Assembly (NCBI GenBank): GCA_963778895.1 | Contig: CAVZVZ010000002.1 | Span: forward strand, 62,001 to 126,000 | Origin: CAVZVZ01 sp963778895 | Lineage (GTDB): Bacteria; Actinomycetota; Acidimicrobiia; Acidimicrobiales; Acidimicrobilacustridaceae | DNA: 64,000 bases | Reading direction: 5' to 3' | Shown here: positions 47,245 through 57,319 of the stretch, piece after piece | How the letters are laid out: each line of letters opens with the position of its first letter | How positions within the stretch are numbered: the stretch's first letter is position 1 | Translations under genes and position numbers: made by a program | The notes under the pieces: generated by a model | Databases searched by the model: none | What the model saw: the letters and a program-made list of their open reading frames with translations, nothing else | What the model was told of the DNA's origin: nothing

Positions 47245-48002
47245 GCCGTGACTCCCAGGTAGGCATGGCGTACTTCGGGATCGGCGATGACGGTTGCCGT
47301 ATCGCCCGACGCGATGAGCTTGCCGTAGTCGAGCACGTACAACCGTGTCGTGACGTTCTGCACCAAGTCGATGTCGTGTTCGATCAACAGGATCGCCGTG
47401 CCGTGCTCGCGTTGGGCCTCGAGCAAGACCCGTGCCATCTCCTCGGTCTCGGTCCGATCGAGACCGGAAGAGGGTTCGTCGAGGAACAACAGGCGTGGTT
47501 GACCCATAAGCGCCCGTCCCAACTCGACCAGCCGAGTGCGGCCGAGCGAGAGCGATTCGATCGGGCGTTCGGCATCATCGGCCAAGCCGAGCAAGGCGAG
47601 CATGCGGTCAGCCAGTTCACGCTCGTCGTCGGTGACGCGGCCTTTGAGCAGCAGATCGCGCCAAAGGGTCACGCCACAGGTGCGGGCCCGCTCGGCGACC
47701 AGCAGGTGCTCACGCACGCTCATGCCGGCGAACAGTTCTGTGCGTTGGAACGTGCGTGCCAAGCCGAGTCGTGCGCGACGGAACGTCGGCGTACGAGTCA
47801 CATCGCGATCATCGAAGAGCACGCGGCCGTGATCGGGCCGCAGGAAGCCATACAGACAATTGAAGAAGGTGGTCTTGCCGGCGCCGTTCGGGCCGATCAG
47901 ACCGACGAACTCGCCCGCGTCGACCCCCATGGACACGTCGCTCAGCGCGGAGATGCCGGAGAACCGCTTGCTGATGTCTCGGGCCTCGAGGAGCGCGGTC
48001 AT
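47241..48002 (-). CDS. livG: LivG-type ABC ATPase
   Basis: The protein has 253 residues. LLEARDISKRFSGISALSDV, Walker A GPNGAGKTTFF and the Q-loop ARLGLARTFQRTELFAG are present, followed by altered signature LSLGRTRLVELGRALMGQ, Walker B LLFLDEPSSGLD and the switch LIEHDIDLV. LSLG in place of LSGG is known in LivG-like subunits. It is coupled to the permease upstream and LivF downstream by four-base overlaps. Confidence 0.93.
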   Translation of the reverse strand: MTALLEARDISKRFSGISALSDVSMGVDAGEFVGLIGPNGAGKTTFFNCLYGFLRPDHGRVLFDDRDVTRTPTFRRARLGLARTFQRTELFAGMSVREHLLVAERARTCGVTLWRDLLLKGRVTDDERELADRMLALLGLADDAERPIESLSLGRTRLVELGRALMGQPRLLFLDEPSSGLDRTETEEMARVLLEAQREHGTAILLIEHDIDLVQNVTTRLYVLDYGKLIASGDTATVIADPEVRHAYLGVTA

Positions 48003-49999
48003 CGGCCGGCTCCCACCGCGACGCGAGCCTCGTTCTCGTTCTCGGGCTTCGGGGAGGATCTACCTCGGAGCCGATCTATCCAACGCATCGTCCGTTCGAG
48101 CGAACGTCGCGTCTGCGCCTCGATGATGCCTTCGGGATGCTTGGCGTAGGTCAGCGCACCCAGACCGAACAAGATGAACGCCACGGCCTGAGTGGTCGTT
48201 TGGTCGAGCGGCGTGAGCTGGTCGAGCAGGGGAGCGAACAAGATGAAGCTCAGACCGGCGGTGATCGCGGCTTGGAGCGAGCGGGCGCCCAGGGTGACGA
48301 CGAGCACCACCCAGACCAGGCCGTAGAAGTACGTCATGTTGGCCTCGTAGTTGACCCTCCCTTCGAAGGACGCCAGGAGTCCGCCACCGAAGCCGGCGAT
48401 ACCGGCCGACACGGCGAAGGCCACGACCTTGGCACCGAAGGGGTTGATCCCGATCGCGGACGCCGCGGTTTCGCTGCCGCGCAGCGCGTCGAGGAAGCGC
48501 CCGGTGGTGCCCCGCTTCAACACCAGGACGAACAAGGACACAGCCGCCAACAACACGAGCACCAACAAGAAGAAGTTCTTGTCGTTCGTGAAGTCGATAG
48601 TGCCGATCGTCGGTCGGGGAACACGGGGCGGCTTTCGCCCGCCGCTCACCCAGTCGAGCGGTCGGAGTACCGTCTCGAACATCAGCGCGAACGCCAATGT
48701 TGCCAACGCGAGGTAGATGCCGCCCAACCGGAGGGCGGGCAACGCCAACAACGCTCCGATGACGGCCGAGATGGCACCGCCGATCACCATGGCCAGCAGC
48801 ACGCTCATGCCCGTGTTCGCGACGAGTTGTGCCGCGGCGAACGCGCCCACAGCCGCAAAGGTGGCCTGACACAACGAGACCTGGCCGGCCAGGCCGGTGA
48901 TGATGACGAACGACAAGAAGATGAGCCCGAGGATGGCCCCCTTCGTCACGAGATCGACCCAATAGGCGTTGAGTGTGGTGATGGTGAGCAGCGACACCAC
49001 GACGATGAACAGAACGGCGAGAACGCGGGTCATCACGGTGAGGCCGTGGGTGCGAATCGTGGCCGCGGGCGCCGGGGGTGGGGGATCGACGCCGGCCAAC
49101 GGATCGCTCATCTCGCGGGGCTTGCGCAGTCCCGGCCAGAAGAGCAGCAGCAGGAACAGCGCGACGAACGGCAAGGAAGGGCGGAGCCCCTGTGCGAGCA
49201 CGCTCCCCGTCGGAAGGTAGCCGGCGAAGAGTTGTTGGAGTACACCGAGCAGGAGCGCGCCGACCAGCGTCAGCGGGATGCTCGACAATCGCCCGAACGC
49301 GGCCGCAGCCAGCGCGGCGACGAGCAAGGTGAAGAAGTTCAACTCGCTCACTTGTGCGAACAAGGGGGCGAGGAGCACGCCGGCGAGCGCCGCGAACAGA
49401 CTCGACAGCATCCACGAGAACGCACCGACCCGGCTGGCGTTGACACCGTTGAGCTCGGTCATGCGGGGACTCTCGACCACGGCCCGCATCTGCAGGCCCA
49501 GGTTCGTGCGTCGGAACAGGATGACGAGCCCGACCACCACGATCACCGTCGTCACGATGGTGACGACCTGGTTCACATCGAGGCTGAACTCGCCCGAGAA
49601 GAACACCTTGTCCGACCGGATGAGACCAGGCGGGTTGTAGGCGGGCGACGAGCCGAACCAGAGCTTCACGGCCTGTGGGATGGCGACCAGCAGACCCAGT
49701 GAGGTGACGAGCTTGGCCACGGCCGGCGCCGTGCGCAGGTGCCGATAGAGCGCTTGATCGAGCACGAGCCCGATCACGGGCCCGGCGATGATCACCGCGA
49801 CGAGGAATCCGAGGGCAGGGGGCCAACCGTGCCGCGACACCGTGTCGAAGTAGATGGCCGCCGAGACGAAAGCCTGCGCTCCGAAGGCCAGGTTGAACAC
49901 GCCCGACGTCTTGTACGTGAGCACGATGCCGATCGCCATGAGCGCGAACACGCAGCCGATCGGAATACCCAGCACGACATAGCTCAGAAAATCGTTCAT
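47999..49999 (-). CDS. Fused LivH-LivM ABC permease
   Basis: The intact protein has 666 residues. The LivH half has GIVLTYKTSGVFNLAFGAQA and RAVVESPRMTELNGVNASRV. The LivM half, from about residue 330, has IITGLAGQVSLCQATFAAVG, LRLGGIYLALATLAFALMFE, the SETAASAIGINPFGAKVVAF loop and GALTYAKHPEGIIEAQTRRS. A hydrophilic C-terminal tail of about 35 residues ends in NENEARVAVGAGR. It is the second such fusion in the window and only distantly similar to the one at 24300, so the fused arrangement is the normal state in this genome. Confidence 0.92.
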   Translation of the reverse strand: MNDFLSYVVLGIPIGCVFALMAIGIVLTYKTSGVFNLAFGAQAFVSAAIYFDTVSRHGWPPALGFLVAVIIAGPVIGLVLDQALYRHLRTAPAVAKLVTSLGLLVAIPQAVKLWFGSSPAYNPPGLIRSDKVFFSGEFSLDVNQVVTIVTTVIVVVGLVILFRRTNLGLQMRAVVESPRMTELNGVNASRVGAFSWMLSSLFAALAGVLLAPLFAQVSELNFFTLLVAALAAAAFGRLSSIPLTLVGALLLGVLQQLFAGYLPTGSVLAQGLRPSLPFVALFLLLLFWPGLRKPREMSDPLAGVDPPPPAPAATIRTHGLTVMTRVLAVLFIVVVSLLTITTLNAYWVDLVTKGAILGLIFLSFVIITGLAGQVSLCQATFAAVGAFAAAQLVANTGMSVLLAMVIGGAISAVIGALLALPALRLGGIYLALATLAFALMFETVLRPLDWVSGGRKPPRVPRPTIGTIDFTNDKNFFLLVLVLLAAVSLFVLVLKRGTTGRFLDALRGSETAASAIGINPFGAKVVAFAVSAGIAGFGGGLLASFEGRVNYEANMTYFYGLVWVVLVVTLGARSLQAAITAGLSFILFAPLLDQLTPLDQTTTQAVAFILFGLGALTYAKHPEGIIEAQTRRSLERTMRWIDRLRGRSSPKPENENEARVAVGAGR

Positions 50000-50033
50000 G
50001 GTCGTGCGTGGGTGGGGTGCACGAACCTCCGTG

Positions 50034-51349
50034 TCAGCGGAAGACGCCCGCGCTCAGTTGGGGCTGATCGGGCAGGTTCGGATCGTTGATGTTGAAGCAG
50101 ACGAAGGGCTTACCCGGCTCTTGGTACTTCGGGACGAACTTGCCGCCCTCGATCTTGACGACGGTGATGCAGCTGTCAGGCGTGTCGGCGGTGTGTGCGA
50201 CCGACCAATCGACGCCCGGGGATGAGCCCGTCGGCATCCCACTTCATCTGGTTGATCTGCTCGACCACCGATTGCTGGGTGAACTCCGGGCCAGCGGCGA
50301 CCAACCCCTTGTAGAACAGGTCGGCGTCGAGCCAGCCCGCCATCGAGATCTCGTCCCTCTGGCCACCGACCTGGTCGATGTAGTTGAGGTAGTTGGTCAG
50401 CTGCGGTACCGGATCGGCCGACTCGTTCGGCTGGGCCCACGGGAGCACGTACGAACCCTCGAAGAGATCACCGAAGCTCTGGATGAACTCGGGGTTGTAC
50501 GCGTTCGGCAGGACCTGGGTGGCGTCGACCTGTTGCTTCTTCAGCTCTTTTTGGAGATTCGTCACCCCATTGGTGTCCATACAGGTGGACACGAAGTCGA
50601 CACCTGCGTCTTTCATCTTGCCGACCTGGACGCTGAAGTCGGTCGTGCCGAACGTCAAGCGCGTCGTCCTCGAAGACGACGTTGGCGCTCGGCCACTTCT
50701 CGAACGCGGCCTTGACACCTGCCGCGCAATCGGACGATTGCGACACGTTGTAGGCCAGGATGCCGACCTTCGTGCGGCCCTCTTGCTTGGCGATCCATGG
50801 CTGGGTCGGGTACCCACAGGTGAAGCAGATGTACGAGCCCCGCTCACCGAAGAGGTTGGGTGGCCCGCTGAACTCTTGATTGATGTTCCAGCCGAATGCC
50901 GGCGTGTCCGTGGCGGCCAGCGTGTCGGCCCCGGTGAACAGCAGCGTCGCGATCGGCAGGACCGCGAACACGTTGTCCTGCGAGAGGAGCGCCTGCACTT
51001 CGGTCTGGTTGTTCGCGAGTTGGTCGTCGCGTTGCGACACCAGCTTCAGCTGGCGGCCGTAGATGCCGCCCTGATCGTTGATCATCTTGAAGTAGGCCTC
51101 GACGCCTTGGAACGCCCGGTCGTAGTTGCCGCCGAGCGGATTGGTCTTCGAGGCGACGCCGCCGACACGGATCTCGGTGTCGGTCACGCCCGGTTGATCC
51201 GACGGCACGTTCTTCTGTAGATCCTCGCCACTGGCCGTCGTGGCGGGTCCGCCGCCCCCCGAACCGGACTTCGAATCGTTGCTTGCGTTGCCGCACGCGC
51301 CAGCGATGAGTATCACCGCGACGAGCAGGACTATCGCTCGCTTCCCCAT
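50034..51349 (-). CDS. ABC transporter substrate-binding lipoprotein (Liv-type), frame-broken
   Basis: The ATG at 51349 follows GGGAGGTCACG, a clear ribosome-binding site. The signal peptide GKRAIVLLVAVILIAGAC has its lipobox Cys at residue 19. After a Ser/Gly linker, GVTDTEIRVGGVASKTNPLG, INDQGGIYGRQLKLVSQRDD and ERGSYICFTCGYPTQPW mark a type 1 periplasmic-binding fold. Extra bases near 50665 and 50225 shift to frames with VGKMKDAGVDFVSTCMDTNG and DTPDSCITVVKIEGGKFVPK. The total is about 437 residues. Two Cys-rich loops suggest disulfides. Operator 51432-51447 lies 83 bases upstream. Confidence 0.87.
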
Positions 51350-51431
51350 CGTGACCTCCCCCCACGGTTGGCCCAATGTTGCTGGTCGGATGCGTCATCC
51401 GCCCCCGGACGGGAGCACCCTAGCCCGAAAC

Positions 51432-51447
51432 GTGACACGGGCGTCAG
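51432..51447. promoter_or_regulatory. 16-bp TetR-type operator, transporter promoter
   Basis: On the reverse strand the site reads CTGACGCCCGTGTCAC. It matches TGACRYCCGTGTCA, the core shared with sites at 52161, 61946 and 63909. It lies just past the TetR stop and 83 bases before the transporter operon start. Confidence 0.6.
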
Positions 51448-51449
51448 GT

Positions 51450-52116
51450 TCAGCCGAAGAGCGCACGGTGGACGACGCCGGCGAGCGTATCGAGCATCTC
51501 GTCCCGGTTTGCCGCGACCTGTCGCGAGAGCACGAAGTAGTTGAACCGTTCGATCATCGCGACCGCGGCGATGGCCGCAAGTTGGGGGTTGACGTCGGAT
51601 TCGGCCGCTTGCACGCTGTTCCGCGAGCGCGGTCGTCAGCTCGCCGAGCACGTCGGTGCCGATGCGGCCCGCCTCGCTCGAGTCGAGCTCGGCCTCGGTC
51701 CACGTGCGGATGACGGGCCCGTAGTGCTCGTACATCTCGGCGAACTGCGCGAGCCAGGCGCGCAGCTCGGCCTTGCCGTCGTCGCCGGGTCCCAAGGCGC
51801 CGAGCGAGGCGGTGAGGGCCGCGATCTCGGTCGCGACGTCAGCGACGAGGGCCTGGAACAGATCCTCTTTGTTCGCGAAGTAGAGATAGAAGGTGCCGTG
51901 CGAGGTCTTGGCGGCCTTGACGATGTCGTCGACCCGGGCGGAGTGGTAGCCGCGGGCGGCGAAGACGGTGATGCCGGCGTCGAGCAGGCGACGCATCGTC
52001 CTCTGCCCGCGGGCGCGGAGCTCTCGGCCTTGGGCCGGGGTCCCGGCGCGTCCGACCGCCCGACCATCGTCGCCGTCGGAGCTGGACACCGTGGGCGCTC
52101 GCTTCCGTGCGGCCAT
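51450..52116 (-). CDS. TetR-family transcriptional regulator, frame-broken near 3' end
   Basis: About 221 residues. A charged N-terminal tail of 35 residues leads to the helix-turn-helix domain: TMRRLLDAGITVFAARGYHS, ARVDDIVKAAKTSHGTFYLY and FANKEDLFQALV. The ligand domain includes MYEHYGPVIRTWTEAELDSS. An extra base near 51615 moves the end to the frame reading AAESDVNPQLAAIAAVAMIE and NRDEMLDTLAGVVHRALFG. It is divergent from the FadD17-like ligase, with a 16-bp palindrome between them, so autoregulation and control of the ligase are likely. The same palindrome at three more promoters suggests a local regulon. The ligand is probably an acyl-CoA or steroid acid (inference). Confidence 0.85.
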
Positions 52117-52160
52117 CGCCGCCCGAGGCTAGTCATGACGCCGCTGTCAGGTGCGGGTTC

Positions 52161-52176
52161 CTGACACCCGTGTCAG
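52161..52176. promoter_or_regulatory. 16-bp TetR-type operator in the tetR/fadD17 divergent promoter
   Basis: The site CTGACACCCGTGTCAG has perfect 6-base arms around a 4-base centre. A further inverted half-site (TGTCAGG at about 52144-52150) lies eleven bases before it, so three half-sites are present in this 84-base gap. Confidence 0.68.
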
Positions 52177-52200
52177 GAATGTGCCGTACACTGCGCGCCG

Positions 52201-53965
52201 ATGAGCGCGGCCGGCCGACGATCGATCCCCGAGCCGGGTCAGGCGGTTCCGCCCGCACCGTCGATGGCCGCGCTGCTGCGCCGCAACCGCGACGACCCTT
52301 CGATCGGTCCCACCCCGGCCCTCCTGTTCGGCGATCGGATCTGGACGCACGCCGAGTTCGTGGCCGAGTCGTGTCGCTGGGCCAACCTGTTCCGCTCGGT
52401 TCTGCCCGCGGGCGCACCACCGCACATCGCAGTTCTGCTCGACAACACGCCCGACTATCTCTTTGCGTTCGGCGGGGCCGCCATGGTGGGGGCGGCGATC
52501 GTCGGCTTGAACCACACCCGTCAGGGTGAGCACCTGCTCCGCGACGCCACCCACACCGACGCCGCGATGTTGATCACCGAGCCCAGCGCACGTCGACGCG
52601 GTCGCAACGATCGCGGACGGGTTGCCCTTCGGCGAGGACCGCATCTTCGTGTCCCGACGATTCCCGCGGGACGGAGATCCGTCGACGATGTTGGGGCAGG
52701 ACCTGGGCGCGGCGCTCGAACCCGCGCCGGCCGAGGATCTCGGCATCGAACCCGATCCGACGAACCCGTTGGCTCTGATCTTCACCTCCGGCACCACGTC
52801 GGCGCCCAAGGCGGTCATCTGCAGTCAGCGTCGCATCATCACCACCGGCACCAGGCTCGGCATGATCCTCGGCGTCGAGGCTGATGACGTCGGTTACATC
52901 TGCATGCCGCTGTTCCACTCCAACGCGGTCATGGTCGGCTGGGCGCCTTCGCTCGTGTACGGCTGCGCGGTCGCGCTCGGCCGAAAGTTCAGCGCCTCGG
53001 GCTGGCTGCCCGACATCCGCCGCTATCGCGCGACCTACTTCAACTACACGGGCAAGCCGCTGTCGTACATCGTCGCCACGCCGGAACGCGCCGACGATGC
53101 CGACAACACGCTGCGCATCGCGTTCGGAAACGAGGGCTCGCCGGAGGTGGTCGAGACGTTCAGCCGCCGCTTCGACGTCGAGGTGATCGACGCCTTCGGC
53201 GCGACCGAAGGCGGCATATCGCTCGACCGCGACGGGCCGGTGAAACCGGGGGCCATGGGTATCGCCGGTCCCGATATCAAGATCGTCGCCGAGGACGGCA
53301 CCGAGTTGCCGATGGCCGAGCTCGATGAGCACGGCCGGCTCCTCAACGCAGAGCAATGCGTGGGTGAGATCGTCAACACCGCCGGCGCCGGTCCGTTCGA
53401 GGGCTACTACAACAACCCCGACGCCACCTCGGCCACCACTCGCAAGGGCTGGTACTGGAGTGGCGACCTCGGCTACCTCGACGAGGACCGCAATCTGTTC
53501 TTCGCTGGTCGCAATGCCGACTGGATCCGCGTCGACGGTGAGAACTTCCCGGCCGGCCCGATCGAGGACGCCTTGGCGCGCCATCCCGATGTCGTCCTGG
53601 CCGCAGCCTACGGAGTGCCCGACGAGCAGGCCGGCGATCAGGTCATGGCCGCGTTGGTGTGGCGCGCCGATGCCTCGTTCGACCCCGAAGCGTTCGCAGC
53701 CTGGCTCGATCAGCTCACCGATGTCGGTCCGAAGTGGCGACCCCGATACGTGCGACTGGCCGCCGAGTTGCCGACAACCGGGACGAACAAGATCGTGAAG
53801 CGCACGTTGGTGCACCAGAAGTTCCGCCGTGACCGCATCGGCGACGACCGTGTGTTCGTCCGTGATCGCGGTGCGGACGCGTACGCCGAGTTCGGGCCCA
53901 CGGACGAGACCGCGCTGCGCGACCGGTTCACCCGCGCCGGTCGCGAGCGATTCTGGGATCTCTGA
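52201..53965 (+). CDS. fadD17: FadD17-like acyl-CoA synthetase, frame-broken once
   Basis: About 587 residues in two frames joined by one extra base near 52590. Recognisable FadD17-type blocks are LLDNTPDYLFAFGGAAMVGA, IFTSGTTSAPKAVICSQRRI, YICMPLFHSNAVMVGW, ALGRKFSASGWLPDIRRYRA, FNYTGKPLSYIVATPERADD, IAFGNEGSPE, VIDAFGATEGG, NTAGAGPFEGYYNNPDA and GRNADWIRVDGENF. Mycobacterial FadD17 activates steroid side-chain acids. It is divergent from tetR across the perfect 16-bp palindrome and followed ten bases later by an acyl-CoA dehydrogenase. Other very-long-chain acids are possible substrates. Confidence 0.88.
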
Positions 53966-53974
53966 GCGACGGCA

Positions 53975-55112
53975 GTGGATCTTTCGTTCTCACCCGAGGA
54001 GCAGGAGTTCGCGCGACGAGGTGCGCGCGTGGTTGGCCGACAACCTCTCGGCCCCGCCGACGTTCGCGTCGGTCGAGGAGGAGGTCGAGTGGGGCCGAGC
54101 GTGGCAGGCGCGCCTCGCCGCCGATCGTTGGGTCGGCATCTGGTGGCCTCGGGAGTACGGCGGCCGCGGCGCGTCGCCGGTCCAGGTCGCCATCTTCAAC
54201 ATGGAGTACGCCCGCGCCGGGGCGCCCCAGCCCGTCAATCGCGTCGGCATCAACCTGGCGGGCCCGACGTTGCTCGCGCACGGCACCGAGGCGCAGAAGC
54301 TCGAGCTGCTCCCGTCGATCCTCGACGCGAGTGAGGTCTGGTGCCAGCTGTTCAGCGAGCCCGACGCCGGCTCTGATCTGGCGTCGCTGCAGACCAAGGC
54401 CCAGCCCGTCGACGGCGGCTGGCTGCTCTCGGGCCAGAAGGTGTGGACGTCGTACGCGCAGTTCGCGCGGTGGGGGATCTGCTTGGCTCGCACCGACGCG
54501 GACGCGCCGAAGCACCGCGGCATCTCGTACCTGGTCGTCGACATGCAGGCGCCCGGCATCGACATCCGCCCGTTGATCCAGATCACGGGCGAGGCCGAGT
54601 TCAACGAGGTGTTCCTCGACGAGGTCTTCGTGCCGGAGCAGAACCTCGTCGGTGAGCTGAACAACGGCTGGGCGGTGGCCAACACGACGCTGGCCCACGA
54701 ACGCGGAACGAACTTTCCGTTCAAGGAGCAGGTCGTCCACGAGGTGTTCCTCGATCAGCTGTACCGAGAGGCCGTCCAGCGCAACGCGCTCGAGCGCGTC
54801 GAGGTCGAAGACGAGCTCGCGCAAGCGTTCGTCGAGTTGCGCATCCTGCGGTTGCACAACCTCCGGACGCTGTCGCGGCTGGCGCGCGGGATCGAGCCCG
54901 GACCCGAGTCGAGTTGGGTGAAGCTGGCGTGGACCGACATGACCCAGCACCTGTCCTCGGCCGCTCTCGACGTGATCGGCGCGGAGGCGTCGTTGTCGGG
55001 CGTGTGGCCTCGTCAGTGGCTCTGGAGCAAGGCGGCGTCGATCGCCGGCGGCACCTCAGAGGTGCAGCGCACGATCATCGGCGATCGGCTGCTCGGCCTA
55101 CCGCGAGGCTGA
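53975..55112 (+). CDS. Acyl-CoA dehydrogenase (FadE type), frame-broken near 5' end
   Basis: The GTG start gives DLSFSPEEQEFARR. One extra base near 54020 then leads to the frame RAWLADNLSAPPTFASVEEE and continues to the end. FAD and substrate motifs are WCQLFSEPDAGSDLASLQTK, GWLLSGQKVWTSYAQFARWG and ITGEAEFNEVFLDEVFVPEQ, and the C-terminal block AASIAGGTSEVQRTIIGDRL is typical. The length is about 379 residues. Such FadEs often work as heterotetramers on sterol side chains, and a partner may lie outside the window. It forms an operon with the FadD17-like gene. Its electrons would go to ETF, whose gene starts at 63954. Confidence 0.87.
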
Positions 55113-55127
55113 CCGAGCGTGAGCGGC

Positions 55128-55562
55128 CTAAACGGTTCCGCGTTCTCCGTATATCGCGAGCGCGTAGATGACCAGCACGGCGAGCGTCATGTGGATCAGC
55201 GACGAGATCGGGTATTGGAACAACCAGGTCATGTTGATCAGGGCCGAGAACGCGGCCACGGCAATGCCGACCCAACGCGCCCATTGCGAGTTGTTGAAGA
55301 GGGCGAAGCCGGCGACCACGAGCACGATGCCCATGATCACGAAGAACCAACCCCACGCCTTCAGGTTGTCGTCGAACACCACCGTGTCGAGCGGTAGGTC
55401 CTTGCGGTCCAGTGCCCACAGGCCGTTGAGCACATTGCTCATCCCTGCGAGCATCATCATCACGGCGGCGAAGGTGATCCATCCGACACCGCTGCTGGTC
55501 TGCCTTGTTTCCACGGTTTCGCCTCCAGCCAAGACGCCGTCTGCCGGCAAAGTTTCGTGCAT
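55128..55562 (-). CDS. Four-helix DUF7144-like membrane protein
   Basis: The protein has 144 residues with four hydrophobic helices. The segments VMMMLAGMSNVLNGLWALDR, WGWFFVIMGIVLVVAGFALF, ARWVGIAVAAFSALINMTWL and MTLAVLVIYALAIYGERG match the small actinobacterial family now called DUF7144. No catalytic residues stand out, and the function is unknown. It is the last gene of the hydantoinase/GMC operon, starting 38 bases after the oxidoreductase stop. The frame is intact. Confidence 0.82.
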   Translation of the reverse strand: MHETLPADGVLAGGETVETRQTSSGVGWITFAAVMMMLAGMSNVLNGLWALDRKDLPLDTVVFDDNLKAWGWFFVIMGIVLVVAGFALFNNSQWARWVGIAVAAFSALINMTWLFQYPISSLIHMTLAVLVIYALAIYGERGTV

Positions 55563-55600
55563 CTGACGGTAAACGCCCGCCCGAGCCGAGCCGGGGATGG

Positions 55601-57319
55601 TCAGGCGCTGGGGCTGGTGGCGGGCAGCGGCCGGCCTGTGAGCAGGGAAGCGGCGCGCAGCGACGAGCGCGGCCAGGGTCAGCGTCGGGTCCGTAGCCGG
55701 CTGAGGTCACGAACACCGACGAGTCGGCGCACAGGAGGTTCTCGACGTCGTGAAACCGGCTCTCGCGGTTGACCACGCTGGTCGTCGGGTCGTCGCCCAT
55801 CCGGCACGTGCCCATCACGTGTCGCGACGCCGGTGCCAGGCCGAGCGGGTTCTGGCGGTCCAGCGCGGTGATCTCGCCCACGGGCGGGGACGTGGTGGAG
55901 AACGACCACTCGGCGCCGGCATCGACCATCACCGCCTCGAGCACCTTGGCGAAGTGTCGCGACGCCGCGAGCTCGTGGGTGTGCGGTAGGTAGGTGACCC
56001 GTCCCGCCGGTCGTCCGAACACGTCGCGGATCGTCGGGTCGAGGTCGACTCGGTTCGACGGCTGCGGCAGGTCCTCGCCCTGCATGGTGAACACCCAGAG
56101 TCGGTCGCGTAGATCGGAGCGACTCATCGACAGGTTGTGCATGGGCCCGGCGCTGTAGGTCTTGGCCTCCATCACCGGGCCGGCCCCGGACCCGTGCTCG
56201 ACGATGCCGCCGCGGAAGTACGGCAGGCCCGCAGCGCGCGCGGCCGCGAGATCGTCGGCCGTGGGCACGATGTGGTCGTCGTGCAGGTGGGTGACGGCGC
56301 GGCCCCGGTCGCCGTACAGCGAGAACGGGAAGCGCGCCGACGGTCAGCGTCTGGAAGTGGTACATGAGGTTGCGGCCGACCAGGCCCGACGAGTTGGCGA
56401 GCTCGTTGCGAAGCAGCAAGCGCGGGCGTCTCGAACGCGCCGCACGCGAGCACGACGTACTCGGCGCGCAGCTCGTGGGCGACGCCGTCGCGATCGACGT
56501 ACTCGACGCCGGTCGCGCGTCGGCCCGTGCCGTCGACGGTCAGCACGCGGTCACGTAGGACTCGGGGCGGATCTCGCAGCGACCGGTGCGCAGGGCGCGC
56601 CGGAGCATCGCGATCGGATCGCCCTTGGCGTGGATCGGGCAGCCGTACATCCCGCAGAACCCGCAGTTGTTGCACGCGGGTCGACCGTCGTACGGCGACG
56701 CTGTTCGCGCCGGTCGGCGCGCGGTACGGATGCAGCCCGTGGCGTTCGGCGGCCGCGGTGCGAGAGCGTCGCGCCGAACATGTCGGCACCCGGTGGCATC
56801 GGATACGGCGCCGAGCGCCACGCCGCGAACGGATTGCCGTCGGCGTCGCCGGCCACGCCGATCGATCGCTCGACCGCGGCGTAGTACGGCTCGAGGTCGT
56901 CGTAGTCGATCGGCCAGTCGTCGACCGTCGCGCCGTCGATCGGGCCGAGCTCGCTGCGAAGGTGGAAGTCGATCTCGCGGAAGCGCGGCAGCTTGCCGTC
57001 GGCGTGCACACCGCCGCCGCCGACGGTGCTCGGCAGGTTGTTGACGTCGCCGGTGAACAGGCGCTCGCCGTCGCGGTCGTCACGGCGGAAGGTCCGCGGC
57101 TCGAGGAACGGGTCGGGTCCGAGGAAGTGGCGGTAGACGAACTTCAGCTCGTCGTTCGAGTAGTCGCCCTTCGGTGCGTACGGCGGCTCGAGCTCGATCA
57201 GGTGGTTGCGGCCCTTCTCGAGCGACGATGCAGTCCCAGCCCGCGGCGGTGACCACGTCGGCGAACGTCGAGCCGCCGGGACCGGAGCCGACGATGACGA
57301 CGCGGGCATCGTTCGTCAT
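55601..57319 (-). CDS. GMC-type FAD oxidoreductase with Cys-rich insert, heavily frame-broken
   Basis: The ATG at 57319 overlaps the upstream stop (ATGA) and gives DARVVIVGSGPGGSTFADVV, the FAD-binding motif. Blocks in several frames follow: NNLPSTVGGGGVHADGKLPR, CNNCGFCGMYGCPIHAKGDP, VVLACGAFETPAL, NSSGLVGRNLMYHFQTL, HVMGTCRMGDDPTTSVV (catalytic His region) and SSVFVTSAGYGP. About eight frame changes occur, nearly all extra bases. The total is about 570 residues. The Cys cluster and the subunit-3 partner upstream identify the gluconate-2-dehydrogenase-like branch, which passes electrons to the membrane chain. The substrate is a cyclic alcohol or sugar-like compound, unknown. Confidence 0.83.

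Noticed and set aside
48137..49702. A 521-codon forward ORF opposite the fused permease
   Set aside because: The composition (His, Gln, Asp, Arg) is that of a GC-rich antisense frame, and the reverse strand encodes a clear LivHM permease.
55601..57319. Cholesterol oxidase as the identity of the GMC gene, given the steroid context
   Set aside because: The Cys-rich insert and the subunit-3 partner fit the gluconate-2-dehydrogenase-like branch, not secreted cholesterol oxidase.
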